A DNA stretch of 64,000 nt from Brasenia schreberi (GCA_036023115.1 JAYKKT010000089.1:12320501-12384500); one strand, 5' to 3'; positions 39,268 through 52,764 are shown, counted from the first letter of the stretch. Notes: generated by a model from the sequence alone, not told the origin. Numbers and translations are program-made.

Positions 39268-42200
39268 CCTGTAGGGCCGAGTTCCGGCAAGGACCATGCA
39301 AATTGAAATGGGTCCTCTTCTTCTTCCTCTTCTCCTTCTTTATGTAGGGTGAAGAAGAACCATCACTTCTACAGCGCTCATGATGTAGTCCGTTGATAAT
39401 TGGGAGATAATTGATGAAATAACTTCCTTTCAATCCGTTCTGTCGCTTCTAGTTGTCATCAGATTTTCAAATAAGTGATACTTTGTCACTTCGACACGTA
39501 ATAAAGACGCGGATAGGTCGCTTTTATGTATGTATCCTCCTTAGTTAAAGGATACGACACGGACAAATCGAAGTGTCCAAATGACTGCAAGTAATTCATG
39601 TTGTACTGGTGTTGCATTGTGAGGTAAGAGTGACTTGATGCTAGCATTGTTTGGGGAATAAATTAATGATTTATGTTTGTTTGTATGATGAGTTTGACGT
39701 GTGTGAAGCTGTAAAATGAGTTGCAAAGGAAGCTTGTGGAAGGCTAATGATAGCCCTTGTGAGATTGTGAGAAGGAATAAAAAGTAATTTGATTTGATTG
39801 AATTTTTCTTTTCTTCTTTTTCAGTTACAAGAGAAGGCCGAAGCTTAACACACCTAGGCATGCACCCTCTCGGAGTCGAACTCCCCACCAGTATTAACAA
39901 CACTAGAGCATCCTACTGTTAATGCTTTGGGTTGATTCTATTGAATTTGCTTATTATTTGAGAGAAATGGCAACACCCTTTTTACTATTCACATACCTCT
40001 TTTACTATAATTCCGATTTTGCTGTTACTAAAATTAAAAAAATATCATAAACCCCTTAATGTTTGAAAATCTTTACCTCCTCTCTCTCCTTTGGCCAGTT
40101 TTTCTCTATTCATCGATTGTTCCATACCATTTTTTCGGTGACTCACGACTTGAAGCTCGATCCAATATACAATATTGAATCATCCACCCTTTCATAGTAA
40201 TTTGAATCCGATCAAAAAAGGAAGGAAAAAGAAAAAAGAAAGAAGAATAAGAAGAGAAAGGAAGGAAATCGATTCGAAGAGGGTTTTAGTGATTTGCTGG
40301 GTATTTCGTTGATTTCACATATTTTTTATTGTTTATTTTCCAATCGATTGTTTCATTTTCCTTATTTTCTATTCTTCTTTCTTTCTTTTTATTTTTCAAT
40401 GAGATTAATAAGAATATATATTATTCAACTATAAAAAATAATAACGATAAATGAAACATCCATCATGGGAGCAAAAAGATCCGAGGAGATAGACCCTTGG
40501 TGAAATTGGGTGGGAGAGGAGAGATTGGGTGAGAGAAGAGAGAAATATTGAAATTGGATGTGAGAGGAGAGTATTTATATGAGGTACTTCTTGTATTTTT
40601 GAAAAAAAGAGTGCATATAGTAATGTCCTTCCTTTCTTTGTTTTGATCTTCAAGAATGAGTGTGAACTATGAGAGAAAATTGTTTGAATTGGGATTGGTA
40701 CTCTTCTAACAAGGCTTTGTGCTTCAACTCTTTAATTTGAGCACAATGATTGCAAAGGATGTCAGTGGAGAAGCAGCCATTAACTTGAACTCCTCCCATG
40801 TAGGCTGCTCATGAAGTGCCCACTTTCAAGAGAACCAGTGGTGGGGCATCTCCTTCGAGTCTATTTGCAGCCATTTGGACTCATTCATCATCATGAATCA
40901 CAAAGTGCACAAGCATAAACCATAATGTTGTCACAACTTTGGATCATATGTTGAGGATATAACAATCTCAATCGTAATCTTCTCCATTAGAGTTTACAAG
41001 CTCATAATGGTGTTCATGATTTACAACCATAAGCATCATGTACATCCCATCTTCAAACTTCATCAATATGGTTTGGGTTGGTTGACCTCATGCCATTTTG
41101 TACTTGTAATGGGCGTGGGAGGGGTGTATAGAAACATACTCATGGGATAAGCAGCATGAGGCTGCTTCTTTTGGATGTAGCAAAGGAGATGCAAATGCAC
41201 CCTAGAGGGAGTCTAAGATAGGGCAACAACCTATCACCTTCTTCAATTTTATCTTCCAAAAGCCTAGGAGCTCGAACAGAAAATTGAGGTCCACGGGAAA
41301 GATGAGTTGTGTATTCAATGTGGTTGAAAATACCCCATTGATGTTAGTAACCTCCATATTTGGCACTAACCCAATTAAACCACTGGATGTATTCCTCATA
41401 AGGCTTCATCTATGTGTGGAGCTCTTTAGGGAAGTGCTTGCATCAATACCAGTAGACATTACTACGAAGGGTTTTTGAGACAATGATTGCATCCAAACCC
41501 TTGTGCAATGACAGTGTGACCGTCAAGCCTAAAGGAAATCGGATTTCATTTTCATGAGTGAGGAAACATGATACATTGAAGTTGGGATCAAAAGTGGAGT
41601 CAACTCAAAAGAAGACAATTTGTTCCTTTTGTGAGCTTTTGGAGCAATCAAGGAAGAAGAGAAAGCATGGAGGTGAGGCGAAGACCCGGAAGAAGAAGGT
41701 GGTTACAAAAGAAACTCATGCGAGAAGTTTGAAAAGAGTGATAGTCATGAAGAAGGCTAAGCCAACATCTTTATAGACATCAATCTGAAACATCATTTCA
41801 AATCAGTAGGTGTGATCTTCAGCTCAACTCCCAATACGATGGTGTAATCAAGCAACATCAGAAAACAAAAGGACAAATAACACCAACATTTGAAACTTTA
41901 GAGTAACGAAAAAGAATGGAACATAAGAGTAAATGTTAACTATAAAAGCGTTTGAGAAGCATACATGTGTGGAAGACTGAAAATTCAATTTAAATGATGT
42001 TCTTTTTATTATAATCACAACCCTAGTATTCCTTCGAAAACCCTCTTCAATTTTGCCCAATATTGTACGAGGCCATCAACTAAGGCAACATTGAGTCTTT
42101 TGTGCTCCTCCAACTCATGTTGTTGATCTAGTAGGACCTACAATTCCTTTGACTCCTAAGAAAGAACTCGAGCTAGTCGAGCTTCCACTTCACTAGTAGT

Positions 42201-43686
42201 CAACACTTGTGATGCAAGGGAGTTAAGGTAAAAAATGGCTTCAGACATCTTGGAGGTGAGCTCATGGTGAAGACTATAAAGGATCTAGGGTTTCTACTCA
42301 ATGCTCTCAATTTCGGTCTTGATGGAAGCTCTAGAATCCTCTAGATCTCGAGCATGTGAGGTTGTTGTCTCAAATCTACTAGAGGAGTCACTTTGAGTTA
42401 GGGAAGTTAAACTTGACTAATATGAGAGGGAATGAACATGTTCCTATTGACCTATAATAGAACAAGCTAGCCCTCTACTGAATTCTTTCTTAGGCATCAA
42501 GCCTTCACCTTCTTTCACCCTTCTGACGAATTCTAGAGGGAGAGTCTCTTCCCATAAATCAAAAATTATTCAAGTCTATCGAGGAGTACCTCAAAGGTAT
42601 GTATCCTCAAATGTGAGTCCTTATCAATTATATTGTCCAAGAAAGAGTATGTCCTATAGCATGTCAAGGAAGGGATAATCAGGAGATTGATGTAAGGAAG
42701 GTACACTAATGATAGTCAGTCACTAATAAAAGATAGATAAGAGTTGGCAGGCAGTCGAACTACAGGAAGACATCATTCCTATTGAGAAGAACTTTAGGAT
42801 AAGGATCTTGAATAGATGAACTCTACTAACACGAGCAGTTTGAGAATGACAATATGAGGAAGACTAGGAATGAATTTTTACCTCACTAACCCTAGTGAAA
42901 TTCTATATAGTAATAGAGCTAGAAGACGTTTGGGGTGTATCTTGACTATCCTGTCTCATTCTATAATGAGTGACTCTGCAAGGAGTTTTCTTATCATCAT
43001 TCTAGAATCTCTTCTAAGAACGAGCAGATAAATGAGTCTCAAACAAACCAACAAATACAATTGTAGCTCACGAAAGCATGCTTGAGTACCAATATTGGGC
43101 ATTGTCTGACCTCATATTATTATTAGTGGTTGAATCCTCCTCTTAATCAATGAGCCTCGGATCATAATAACCTATTATAGAGGTAGTATGTTCACACAAC
43201 AATTAGTCCATCAGATGACAAAATGAATAGTCTTTTCAGGACAAAGACAATCATCAAAGAGTTAGAACGAAAAATTAAACACATTTACTCCTTCCATTAA
43301 CCTCCACATGATAGATCAACAATTGCATGCATGCCTTGTTGGCATGTAATGAGGAAAATAAGGCTCACCTACAAATAGGTTGAACTTTGAGGAATGTAAT
43401 GCTTTGTAAAATAACAACCTTAGAGAAAAGATCCTCAATACCCTCAAGTGACAAAGATCTTCGATGAAGTTAGTAGGAGTAGAAGAACAGAGCGGCCTAT
43501 CGTACAAGAGAAGAAAATCACTCTCATGTTGGTCGTAGGTAGAAAGAAGTTAAATAATGATGTCTTTACGAGAAGTAGTTACAAGCATGCATAACATGGC
43601 CTCAAGGGAGTCAGATACAAGCAATTGGTGTCACATATGGAGAAATCTAAATTTTAGATAGTACACATGTAGCCAGAAACTCCACT
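39268..43686. other. Long stretch without a recognised gene
   Basis: Short frames only (for example a Lys/Arg-rich 72-aa frame at 41558-41776). Composition and position next to 46860-47155 and 49939-51300 suggest an old LTR element into which LINE copies inserted, but no diagnostic domain is visible. Confidence 0.35.
39845..39915 (-). mobile_element. SINE-like copy, weak
   Basis: The minus strand has a B-box-like GGGGAGTTCGACTCC followed by GAGAGGGTGCATGCCTAGG. It lacks the CACAAGTTGAAGG core, so it may be another family. Confidence 0.3.
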
Positions 43687-46523
43687 CATGTAAGAGATCA
43701 CCCTTGCATTGCTGGTCCAAGCCCGGATAAAGGAGGAGGGTTGTGTTAGGCTTCTAACAGCCAGCGTAAAACTTCGTCGAATTTTTATAACATGGATTAC
43801 AAAAATTATGAGCATTGCTTTGAGGCATCCCCGCCTAGCGAAGTGCAGCAGAGCCTGAATGTAGTAATAAGTAAGCAAGGGTCACTACATTTTCGCCTCA
43901 ATGTAGTGAATCAATTGCAGAGAAGTTCACACATCATGGACGGTTGTGGGTAAAGAAGTTAGTCCCACTACATTACCGCCCGAATGCAGTGAATAATTTT
44001 CAGAGAGGGTCTCTGCATTTTGATTATGGACAGATGTGGGGGGTAAGGAAGCTAGTCCTATATAATAAGATTCGTATTGGTTCTTGAAATATCGGAACAT
44101 TATCTAGTAAGCTAATGGAGGTGGTAGATACTATGATTCAGAGAAAGATTCATATTCTATGTTTACAAGAGACAAAATGGGTTGAAGAAAAAGCAAAGGA
44201 GATAGAGGATACGGGTTTTAAATTATGATACTCAGGTAAAGAAAAGCTCGAAATGGAGTTGGTATTATCATAAATAGAGATTTAAAGGATAGTGTAGTAG
44301 ACATACAACAATATGGTGACCGAATCATGACGTTGAAATTAGTGTTAGGAGCAGAGGTTTTGAATAAAGTTTGTCCTTACGCACCGCAAGTAGGACTAGA
44401 AGATAGTAAAAAGACAGCTTTTTGGGAGGAGTTAGATAAGGTGATTCAAAAGATTCTACAAAGGGAGATGATTTGTTTAGGAGGAGACTTAAATGGACAT
44501 GTAGGTAAAGAGGCATTAGGATACCAAGGGATTCATGGAAACTTTGGTTTTGGGGATATAAACGAGGAAGGTAAGGAGATTTTAAATTTTGCTATGGCAT
44601 TTGATCTCTTTATAGTCAATACAATCTTCAAAAAACAAGATGAACATTTATTTACTTATAAGAGTGGCTTATCACAAACACAAATTGATTACTTTATTTG
44701 TAGAAAAAAAGATAGAGCATGTTGTAAAGATTGCAAGGTAATTCCAGGAGAAAGCTTAACCACCCAACATCGACTTTTAGTTATAGATTTACAAATAAAA
44801 AAATGGACAAAGAAGAAAAGAGTGCATCGAGCTATTCGGACTAAATGGTGGAACCTCAAAAGCGAGAAAGAAGATATATTTAAACAGAAAGTCCTTCAAG
44901 GAGATGTTTGGAATTATGTTGGTACACCCTGTGATATGTGGAACAATATGGCTACACATATTAGGAAAGTGGCGAAAGATGTGTTAGGTGTATCTAAGGG
45001 AGGTATACCGGCACAAAAAGAAGCTTGGTGGTGGAGTGAAGTAGTACAAAATAAAATCAACGTAAAGAGGGCATGTTACAAATTATATTATAGTAAGAAA
45101 ACTAGTGAAACTTTAGAGGCTTATAAGAAAGCAAAGAAGGAAGCGAAAAAGGCCGTGATCGAAGCAAAAGCTAAAATTTGAGAGGACTTATATAAAAAAC
45201 TCAACTCAAAAGAGGGTGAAAGAGATATTTTTAGGATAGCTAGGGCTAGAGATAAGAAAACTAAATATCTTAATTATGTTAGATGCATGAAAGACGAGGA
45301 TGAAAAAATTCTAGTGGCAAATGATGATATAAGAAATAGATGGAAAAACTATTTTTATAATCTTTTTAATGAAAATAAAGATGTTAGTATTAGCTTAGGA
45401 GAGTTAGCCAAATCAGAAAAGTATATAAACCACAATTTCTACCGACGTATTCAAAAGAATAAAGTCAAAGAGGCTCTTAAATATATGAAGGGTGGTAAAT
45501 CGGTAGGACCAGATAATATTCCTATAGAAGTTTGGAAAATACTAGGAGAAATAGGAATCACTTGGCTCACAAGACTATTTAATGAAATATGGAAAAACCA
45601 AAAGATGCCCGAGGAATGGAGAGCAAGTACACTTATACCCATATATAAGAACAAGGGAGACATTCAAAATTGTGTGAATTATCGAGGTATCAAGTTAATG
45701 AGCCATACTATGAAATTATGGGAAAGAATTATCGAACGTTGGTTAAGACAAGTATCAAGTACAACAGAGAACCAATTTGGATTCATGCTAGACAGATCTA
45801 ATGTTGAAGTGACTCACCTTTTGAGATTTCTTATAAAACATTTTAGAGCAAAAAAGAAAGACCTTCACATGATATTTGTTGATCTAGGAAAAACTTATGA
45901 TAGGGTACTGAGAGAGGTTCTTTGAAGAACCTTAGAAAAAATAGGTATCCCATTGACATACATTAACCTTATAAGAGACATGTATGATGGTGCAAAAATA
46001 TGTGTGAGGACTCATGAAGGAATGATAGACTTCTATGAAGTTAATATTGGGTTACATCAAGGATCAACTTTAAGTCCATACTTATTTATAAGGGTGATTC
46101 ATGAGTTAACAAAACATATTCAAGATGAAGTACCTTGGTGTATGTTATTTGCAAATAATATTGTATTAGTGGAGGAGTCTACGGAAAAAGTTAATAGGAA
46201 ATTGGAACTATGGAGAGAAACATTAGAAAGTAAAGGCCTCCGACTTAGTAGAACAAAGACAGAATATATGAAATGTAAGTTTGATCATTTGGTTACTTTG
46301 GAGGACATAGAAATTAAAATTGACACAGATTACATCCCCCAAAAGGAAAGTTTTAAATACCTAGGGTCAATTTTTCAAAGTGATGGAAGAATTGATGGAG
46401 ATGTTATGCATAGAATTAATGCTGGTTGGTTAAAATGGAGAGGAGCATCAGGTATTCTTTGTGATAAAAAGATACCATTAAAGGTAAAAGGTAAATATTA
46501 TAGAATAGCAATTAGGCATGCCA
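43687..46523 (+). mobile_element. RTE-type LINE copy B, 3' end missing, RT inactivated
   Basis: Open segments 44327-45181 (endonuclease; GGDLNGHVGKEALGYQG, LSQTQIDYF), 45287-45925 and 45953-46570 (reverse transcriptase). The 5' end resembles that of copy D. A TGA at 45179-45181 interrupts the protein after KAKI, another TGA at 45923-45925 follows DRVLREVL, and the polymerase box is FANN (46148-46159) instead of FADD. Homology stops at 46523, about 350 bp short of the normal (GTT)n end, and unrelated sequence follows. I found no target-site duplication, as expected if the 3' end was deleted. It faces copy C as an inverted repeat. Confidence 0.9.
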
Positions 46524-46583
46524 ACACTCAAATATTTACAAATGAAATCATTTCAAGAAAGCTGCAATGAGAGATTGGAGAGA

Positions 46584-46861
46584 AGAAACAGGTTGATCCA
46601 CTATAGAGGTGGGGTCAACACTATTAATCAACAAACTAATGATTGTCAAAACGTCTAGGATTGTTGGAAATATCATCGCAAATGGTTATCATAACCAGTT
46701 GTGTCAAAAAACTCAAAAGGCAAGAAACAGGTTGATCCACTATAGAGGTGGGGTCAACACTATTAATCAACAAACTAATGATTGCCAAAACGTCTAGGAT
46801 TGTTGGAAATATCATCGCAAATGGTTATCATAACCAGTTGTGTCAAAAAACTCAAAAGGCA
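46584..46861. repeat. 139-bp near-perfect tandem duplication in the LINE B/C spacer
   Basis: The units 46584-46722 and 46723-46861 start AGAAACAGGTTGATCCACTA and differ at only about one base (GATTGT versus GATTGC). This is a recent duplication between the two LINE arms, in sequence that is not LINE. Confidence 0.93.
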
Positions 46862-47175
46862 AGAAAAGAATTCGAGAGATGTCCATCAAAATAGAGGGCT
46901 AAGCAAAATAGCATGAGGTGGTAAATGCCTCTCCATACACAAATGATGTTTATGCTCTTGAACATGATCAAGCCAATCAATGTAAAGCTAATTGCCGCAT
47001 GACCTTAAATGGATGAAGTTGGGACACCTGGAGATAACAAATTTGTTTGGGGACAAAGGCAAAGGGAGCAATGTGAAAATTAGCCTGTTTGTCTGATGAA
47101 GTAGACATCAGGGGTAAGACAATGTTGGCGTTGGAAGCCATGGTGATAAAAAAACAAAAGAAGCAGATTGCAACA

Positions 47176-49918
47176 ACAACAACAACAACAACAACAACAA
47201 CTAAGCCTTTTCCCATACTAGACGGGGTCGGGTACATGGATTCTTTGTTTCCACATATCCTTATCGTGTGCCATGTTAGCAGTTAACACCCAATAAGCTA
47301 GATCATTCTTTATTTTTTTTTCCAACACTTTTGTGGTCGTCCTCTACCTCTTTTAATACTTTCCAAATTTAGTTTTTCTAACCTTCTTACATGTTCTTCT
47401 TTTGATCTTCTTTCTATATGTCCAAACCATCTTAAACACTGTTCTCTCATTTTATCCTCTATTGGTGCCACTCCTAATTTGTTTCTAATAACCTCATTAT
47501 GTATACAGTCTTTTCTTGTATGACCACTCATCCATCTCAACATCTTCATTTCTGTCACATACATCTTTTGTACATGTTGATGATTAACTGCCCAACACTC
47601 AGAACCATAAAACATGGCAGGCCTAATTGTTGCTCTATAATATTTACCTTTTAACTTTAATGGTATCTTCTTATCACAAAGAATACCTGATGCTCCTCTC
47701 CATTTTAACCAACCAGCATTAATTCTATGCATAACATCTCCATCAATTCTTCCATCACTTTGAAAAATTGACCCTAGGTATTTAAAACTTTCCTTTTGGG
47801 GGATGTAATCTGTGTCAATTTTAATTTCTATGTCCTCCAAAGTAACCAAATGATCAAACTTACATTTCATATATTCTGTCTTTGTTCTACTAAGTCGGAG
47901 GCCTTTACTTTCTAATGTTTCTCTCCATAGTTCCAATTTCCTATTAACTTTTTCCGTAGACTCCTCCACTAATACAATATTATTTGCAAATAACATACAC
48001 CAAGGTACTTCATCTTGAATATGTTTTGTTAACTCATGAATCACCCTTATAAATAAGTATGGACTTAAAGTTGATCCTTGATGTAACCCAATATTAACTT
48101 CATAGAAGTCTATCATTCCTTCATGAGTCCTCACACATATTTTTGCACCATCATACATGTCTCTTATAAGGTTAATGTATGTCAATGGGATACCTATTTT
48201 TTCTAAGGTTCTTCAAAGAACCTCTCTCAGTACCCTATCATAAGTTTTTCCTAGATCAACAAATATCATGTGAAGGTCTTTCTTTTTTGCTCTAAAATGT
48301 TCCATAAGATGTCTTAAAAGGTGAATCGCTTCAATAGTAGATCTGCCTTGCATGAATCCAAATTGGTTCTCTGTTGTACTTGATACTTCTCTTAACCTAC
48401 GTTCGATAATTCTTTCCCACAATTTCATAGTATGACTCATTAACTTGATACCTCTATAATTCACACAATTTTGAATGTCTCCCTTGTTCTTATATATGGG
48501 TATAAGTGTACTTGCTCTCCATTCTTCGGGCATCTTTTGGTTTTTCCATATTTCATTAAATAGTCTTGTGAGCCAAGTGATTCCTATTTCTCCTAGTATT
48601 TTCCAAACTTCTGTAGGAATATTATCTAGTCCTACCGATTTACCACCCTTCATATGTTTAAGAGCCTCTTTGACTTCATTCTTTTGAATATGTCGGTAGA
48701 AATTGTGGTTTATATACTTTTCTGACTTGGCTAAATCTCCTAAACTAATACTAACATCTTTATTTTCATTAAAAAGATTATAAAAATAGTTTTTCTATCT
48801 ATTTCTTATATCATCATTTGCCACTAGAATTTTTTCATCCTCGTCTTTTATGCATCTAACATAATTAAGATCTTTAGTTTTCTTATCTCTAGCCCTAGCT
48901 ATCCTAAAAATATCTCTTTTACCCTCTTTTGAGTTGAGTTTTTTATATAAGTCCTCCCAAATCTTAGCTTTTGCTTCACAAACGGCCTTTTTCACTTCCT
49001 TCATTGCTTTCTTATAAGCTTCTAAAGTTTTAATAGTTTTCTTAGCATAATGTAATTTGTAACATGCCCTCTTTGTCTTGATTTTATTTTTACTACTTCA
49101 CTCCACCACCAAGCTTCCTTTTGTGCCGGTACACCTCCCTTAGATACCCCTAACACATCTTTCGCCACTTTCCTAATATGTATAGCCATATTGTTCCACA
49201 TATCACAGGGTGTGCCAACATAATTCCAAACATCTCCTTGAAGGACTTTCTGTTTAAATATATCTTCTTTCTCGCTTTTGAGGTAAAACCATTTAATCCA
49301 AATAACTCGATGCACTCTTTTCTTCTTTGTCCATTTTTTTATTTGTAAATCTATAACTAAAAGTCGATCTTGGGTGGTTAAGCATTCTCCTGAAATTACC
49401 TTGCAATATTTACAACATGCTCTATCTTTTTTTTTACAAATAAAGTAATCAATTTGTGTTTGTGATAAGCCACTCTTATAAGTAATTAAATGTTTATCTT
49501 GTTTTTTGAAGATTGTATTGACTATAAAGAGATCAAATGCCATAGCAAAATTTAAAATCTTCCTACCTTCCTCATTTATATCCCCAAAACCAAAGTTTTC
49601 ATGAATCCCTTGATATCCTAATGCCTCTTTACCAACATGTCCATTTAAGTCTCCTCCTAAACAAATCATCTCCCTTTGTGGAATCTTTTCAATCACCTTA
49701 TCTAACTCTTCTCAAAAAGTTGTCTTTATACTATCTTCTAGTCCTACTTGGGGTGCGTAAGCACAAACTATATTCAAAACCTCTGCTCCTAACACTAATT
49801 TCAACATCATGATTCGGTCACCATATCGTTGTATGTCTACTATACTATCCTTTAAATCTTTATTTATGATAATACCAACTCCCTTTCGAGCCTTTTCTTT
49901 ACCTGAGTACCATAATTT
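47176..49918 (-). mobile_element. RTE-type LINE copy C, 5'-truncated, inverted relative to copy B
   Basis: The minus-strand element begins at 49918 inside the endonuclease and ends at a (GTT)n tail, seen on the plus strand as CAA repeats from 47171. Target-site duplication: AAAAGAAGCAGATTGCAACA at 47156-47175 and AAAAGAAGCATATTGCAACA at 49919-49938 (19/20). 5' truncation is normal for LINE insertion. Main frames: 49022-49696 endonuclease, 48213-48653 RT fingers, 47310-48185 RT palm to C-terminus (FKYLGSIFQSDGR, FYGSECWAVN, LRWFGHIERR). It is disabled by a TGA at 49712-49714, FANN at 47979-47990, a TGA at 48213-48215 and TTQDRLLV in place of the catalytic TTQHRLLV. The 47671-48301 stretch is identical to copy B. 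Confidence 0.93.
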
Positions 49919-49938
49919 AAAAGAAGCATATTGCAACA

Positions 49939-51430
49939 AGAAAAATTACCAAGAGGAAGTAAAATAGGGAGAATAAAAGAAGAAATCCAACCTTTATGAG
50001 CAACCAAATAATATCATAAAAATAGAGAATTTTGAGAATTGTGTAAGGAGATCTATCAAAAGACTTTTGGCACAATTAATTATTGAAATATGACTCACCT
50101 CCTTGCTAACCCTCAAACACAAAACGTAGGGGTAATATGTTGACACCCAAAATCAAGGCCATATGGGTGGTATCTGAAGTACCTAATATTAGGTGTTAGT
50201 TGGTATGTTACGAGGAAAGAAGTCAAGGTGTTCTATGGTGGCTAATGGCAGTTGGCAATAAAGGAAGATTAGGTCTATTTTCACGGTCCTAGAGCAATAA
50301 GAATTAGGTAATAGAAAGCTGAAGTTAGTGAGCTTACCTATTGCCGCCTCAAGAATTCTATAAATAACAAGGAAAAAGATCAGTGCAGATATCAATCACC
50401 ATTCAATTTTAGTCTTTTGCTTTCATTTCTTAAGAGTAAGGTGGCATAGCCTTAGCAATCTGTTAGTGTTGAAGCTTTGAGCAAAAGAAGAAAAAATGAA
50501 GTTGGTTACTCGTAGAGGGTTTTTACATGGAAAACAAAAACTAGTTTTGTTTTCAGAGGCTTGTTTCTAATTTTTTTTAAATAATTTCGAGTTTCCAAAA
50601 CTTTTGAAAAATTTATAGAGAACAGATTTTTATGTACAGATTTAGAGAATATTTTTAGTTTTATTTTATCTACTATAGATTCATGTAATTAAATCCAGAA
50701 ACAGACCTCACTCAGACATTCGGGACAAACCTTTACAAAAAATCAAAGATTTAAGAAAACCACTGTATTTTTATTCTAAGACCTCCGATTTCTATAAAAT
50801 TAGTCTTGCTGGAAAGCTATAGATTTCAACTTTCTAATTAGACCATTTTCAATCAAATTAGCTCACTGTGTACAAAGATATTCAGGAATAACCCAACCTA
50901 TGTCACAGAAACTTCTGTTTTTTCATAATTTATTCTAATTTTTATAAAACTTTTCCGATTTTATTAGTGATGTTTAACAAGCCGAAAATTCTCGAAAATT
51001 TTATCATATATATATATATATGTCTAGATTAGACGTACAAAATTTTGAAATATTTGGAGTAGGGAATAATGAAAGATAAATCCTTTAGTGAATATATGCA
51101 GAGTGCACAAAAACAGGTTTTAGATTTTAAGAATTGTGCTTGTGTTTTAGTCGAAATCAAAATTGAATCTACACCTATAAAACAAGAAACTAATCCTAAT
51201 TATCACATGAGCATAGGGAGACTAAGAGGTCCATAATCTTACATTATGTTATTGAGTAGAAAGAATCGACATTTAAAGTATATAATGAATAACATATGAA
51301 CGAAAGAAAGATGGGGCAACATGTGAACCTTGATCAATACATCTTCATGGAAACTTAAGCTCCTTAATTACAACCTCATAAAATTCAATGAAAAATGAGA
51401 TAATTATGAGATCATGAAAAAAGAATGAAC
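49939..51430. other. Unclassified, right flank of LINE C
   Basis: Continues the sequence interrupted by LINE C. TGTTGACACCCAAAATC at 50139 could be the start of an LTR. No coding domain seen. Confidence 0.3.
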
Positions 51431-51639
51431 CTATGGCGGAAGGTGGAGGACGGCTAGCAACTGGCAGTTTGAGGCACCTTCTTCCTCCTCTCCCTCTCTT
51501 TCTCTCTTTCTCTTCCTCTCTTTCTCTCCCTCATGCTGAATGATTTGCTCAACTCGGATTGATGATTTGTAGCCCCCTTGAGGCCCCTTTTATAGGCCTA
51601 TGGTGGAAGGTGGAGGACGGCTAGCAGCTAGCAGTTGAT
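51430..51639. repeat. Direct repeat ~42 bp, spaced 166 bp
   Basis: CCTATGG(C/T)GGAAGGTGGAGG and ACGGCTAGCA occur at 51430-51471 and 51597-51639. A CT-rich run lies between. The second copy is followed at once by the 51655 minisatellite. Confidence 0.75.
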
Positions 51640-51654
51640 ATCACTTTCCTTTTG

Positions 51655-51885
51655 CGTGGATGACGCCGACCTTCCTTTCTGGACGTCGACCTTCCGTTCT
51701 GGGTGCCAACTTTCTTTCTTGAACGTTGACTTTCCTTCTTAAACATCGACTTTTCTTTCTTAAACGTTGACTTTTCTTTTTTGACGTGGGTCTTTCTTTC
51801 TTGATGCCGACCTTCCTTTCTAGATGCCGACTTTCCTTCTTAAACGTCGACTTTTCTTTTTTGAACGTCGACTTTCTGTTCTAAT
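51655..51885. repeat. About 11 units of a 20-21-bp minisatellite
   Basis: The consensus is close to GACGTCGACTTTCCTTCTT, with variants such as AACGTTGACTTTCC and GATGCCGACCTTCC. Units are imperfect and head-to-tail. The repeat is strongly purine/pyrimidine-skewed. There is no stable reading frame across it. Confidence 0.85.
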
Positions 51886-51889
51886 ACTT

Positions 51890-52727
51890 GAAACTAAAAA
51901 TGAAAGGTTATCTTGCCCAACAACGCCAAACTTGGCAGGTGCTCGGTTGTTGCCTTTTTTATTTGTGTCATCTCTTTTCAGAGAATTTGCCTCCTTCCGA
52001 TCCAAGTTTCATATATGTCAAGTATGATTTCAAACACTTTATAAAAAAATTATTTTTATATTTAAAAACATCAAATTTAATGAAATCAAATATTTTTTTT
52101 AGAAAGCAGTGGGTTTCATTCCCAGTTTTTGTTTGCAAAGGTGACATACTTTCGCTCCGTGAGTCAGTCTATAACCACCTTGATCACTTAACTCTTTTAT
52201 ATGGGTGTAGGGCATCGAACCACTTCAACAGATGTAGGGTATTGAACCACTTTAACCACTTCAATGGGTATAGGGTATCGAACCACTTTAACCCTGGGTA
52301 TCAAGTCTCAGAATGAGACTATTCTCGACCGCGCGAATTTCTAAGGTTTGATTTGAATTTAATTTATTTTTGAATATGAGGGGTCTTGAAATTTCATAAA
52401 TTTATAAATTTTAAAACATTTTTGGGTTTGATTCCCAATGTTTTCTTCTTCATTTGTTTCTTTAAAGAAAAATTGTTTGAAATCATTTTTCCTTATAAAT
52501 GAGTTCATTTGATGTATTTTTATTTAAAAACCCAAAGCTGCAAAAGAAAACAAAATTTCTAGAAAACACCCATTTGATTTCTTTCCATATTTATCCTAAT
52601 AGTATGAAAATTTTCCTTATTCCATATCATCCATTTGCTTGGATTTTTTTTTGTGTTGGAGGAGATTTTAGCCAAAGGGTATTTGACAAGAGACTAGGAT
52701 GATCATGCATGGACAACCACTTTATTA

Positions 52728-52764
<37 letters not shown>

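Noticed and set aside
47171..47205. Regular CAA repeats as a possible array or poly-Gln/Thr coding tract
   Set aside because: It is the LINE C 3' tail, next to the target-site duplication.
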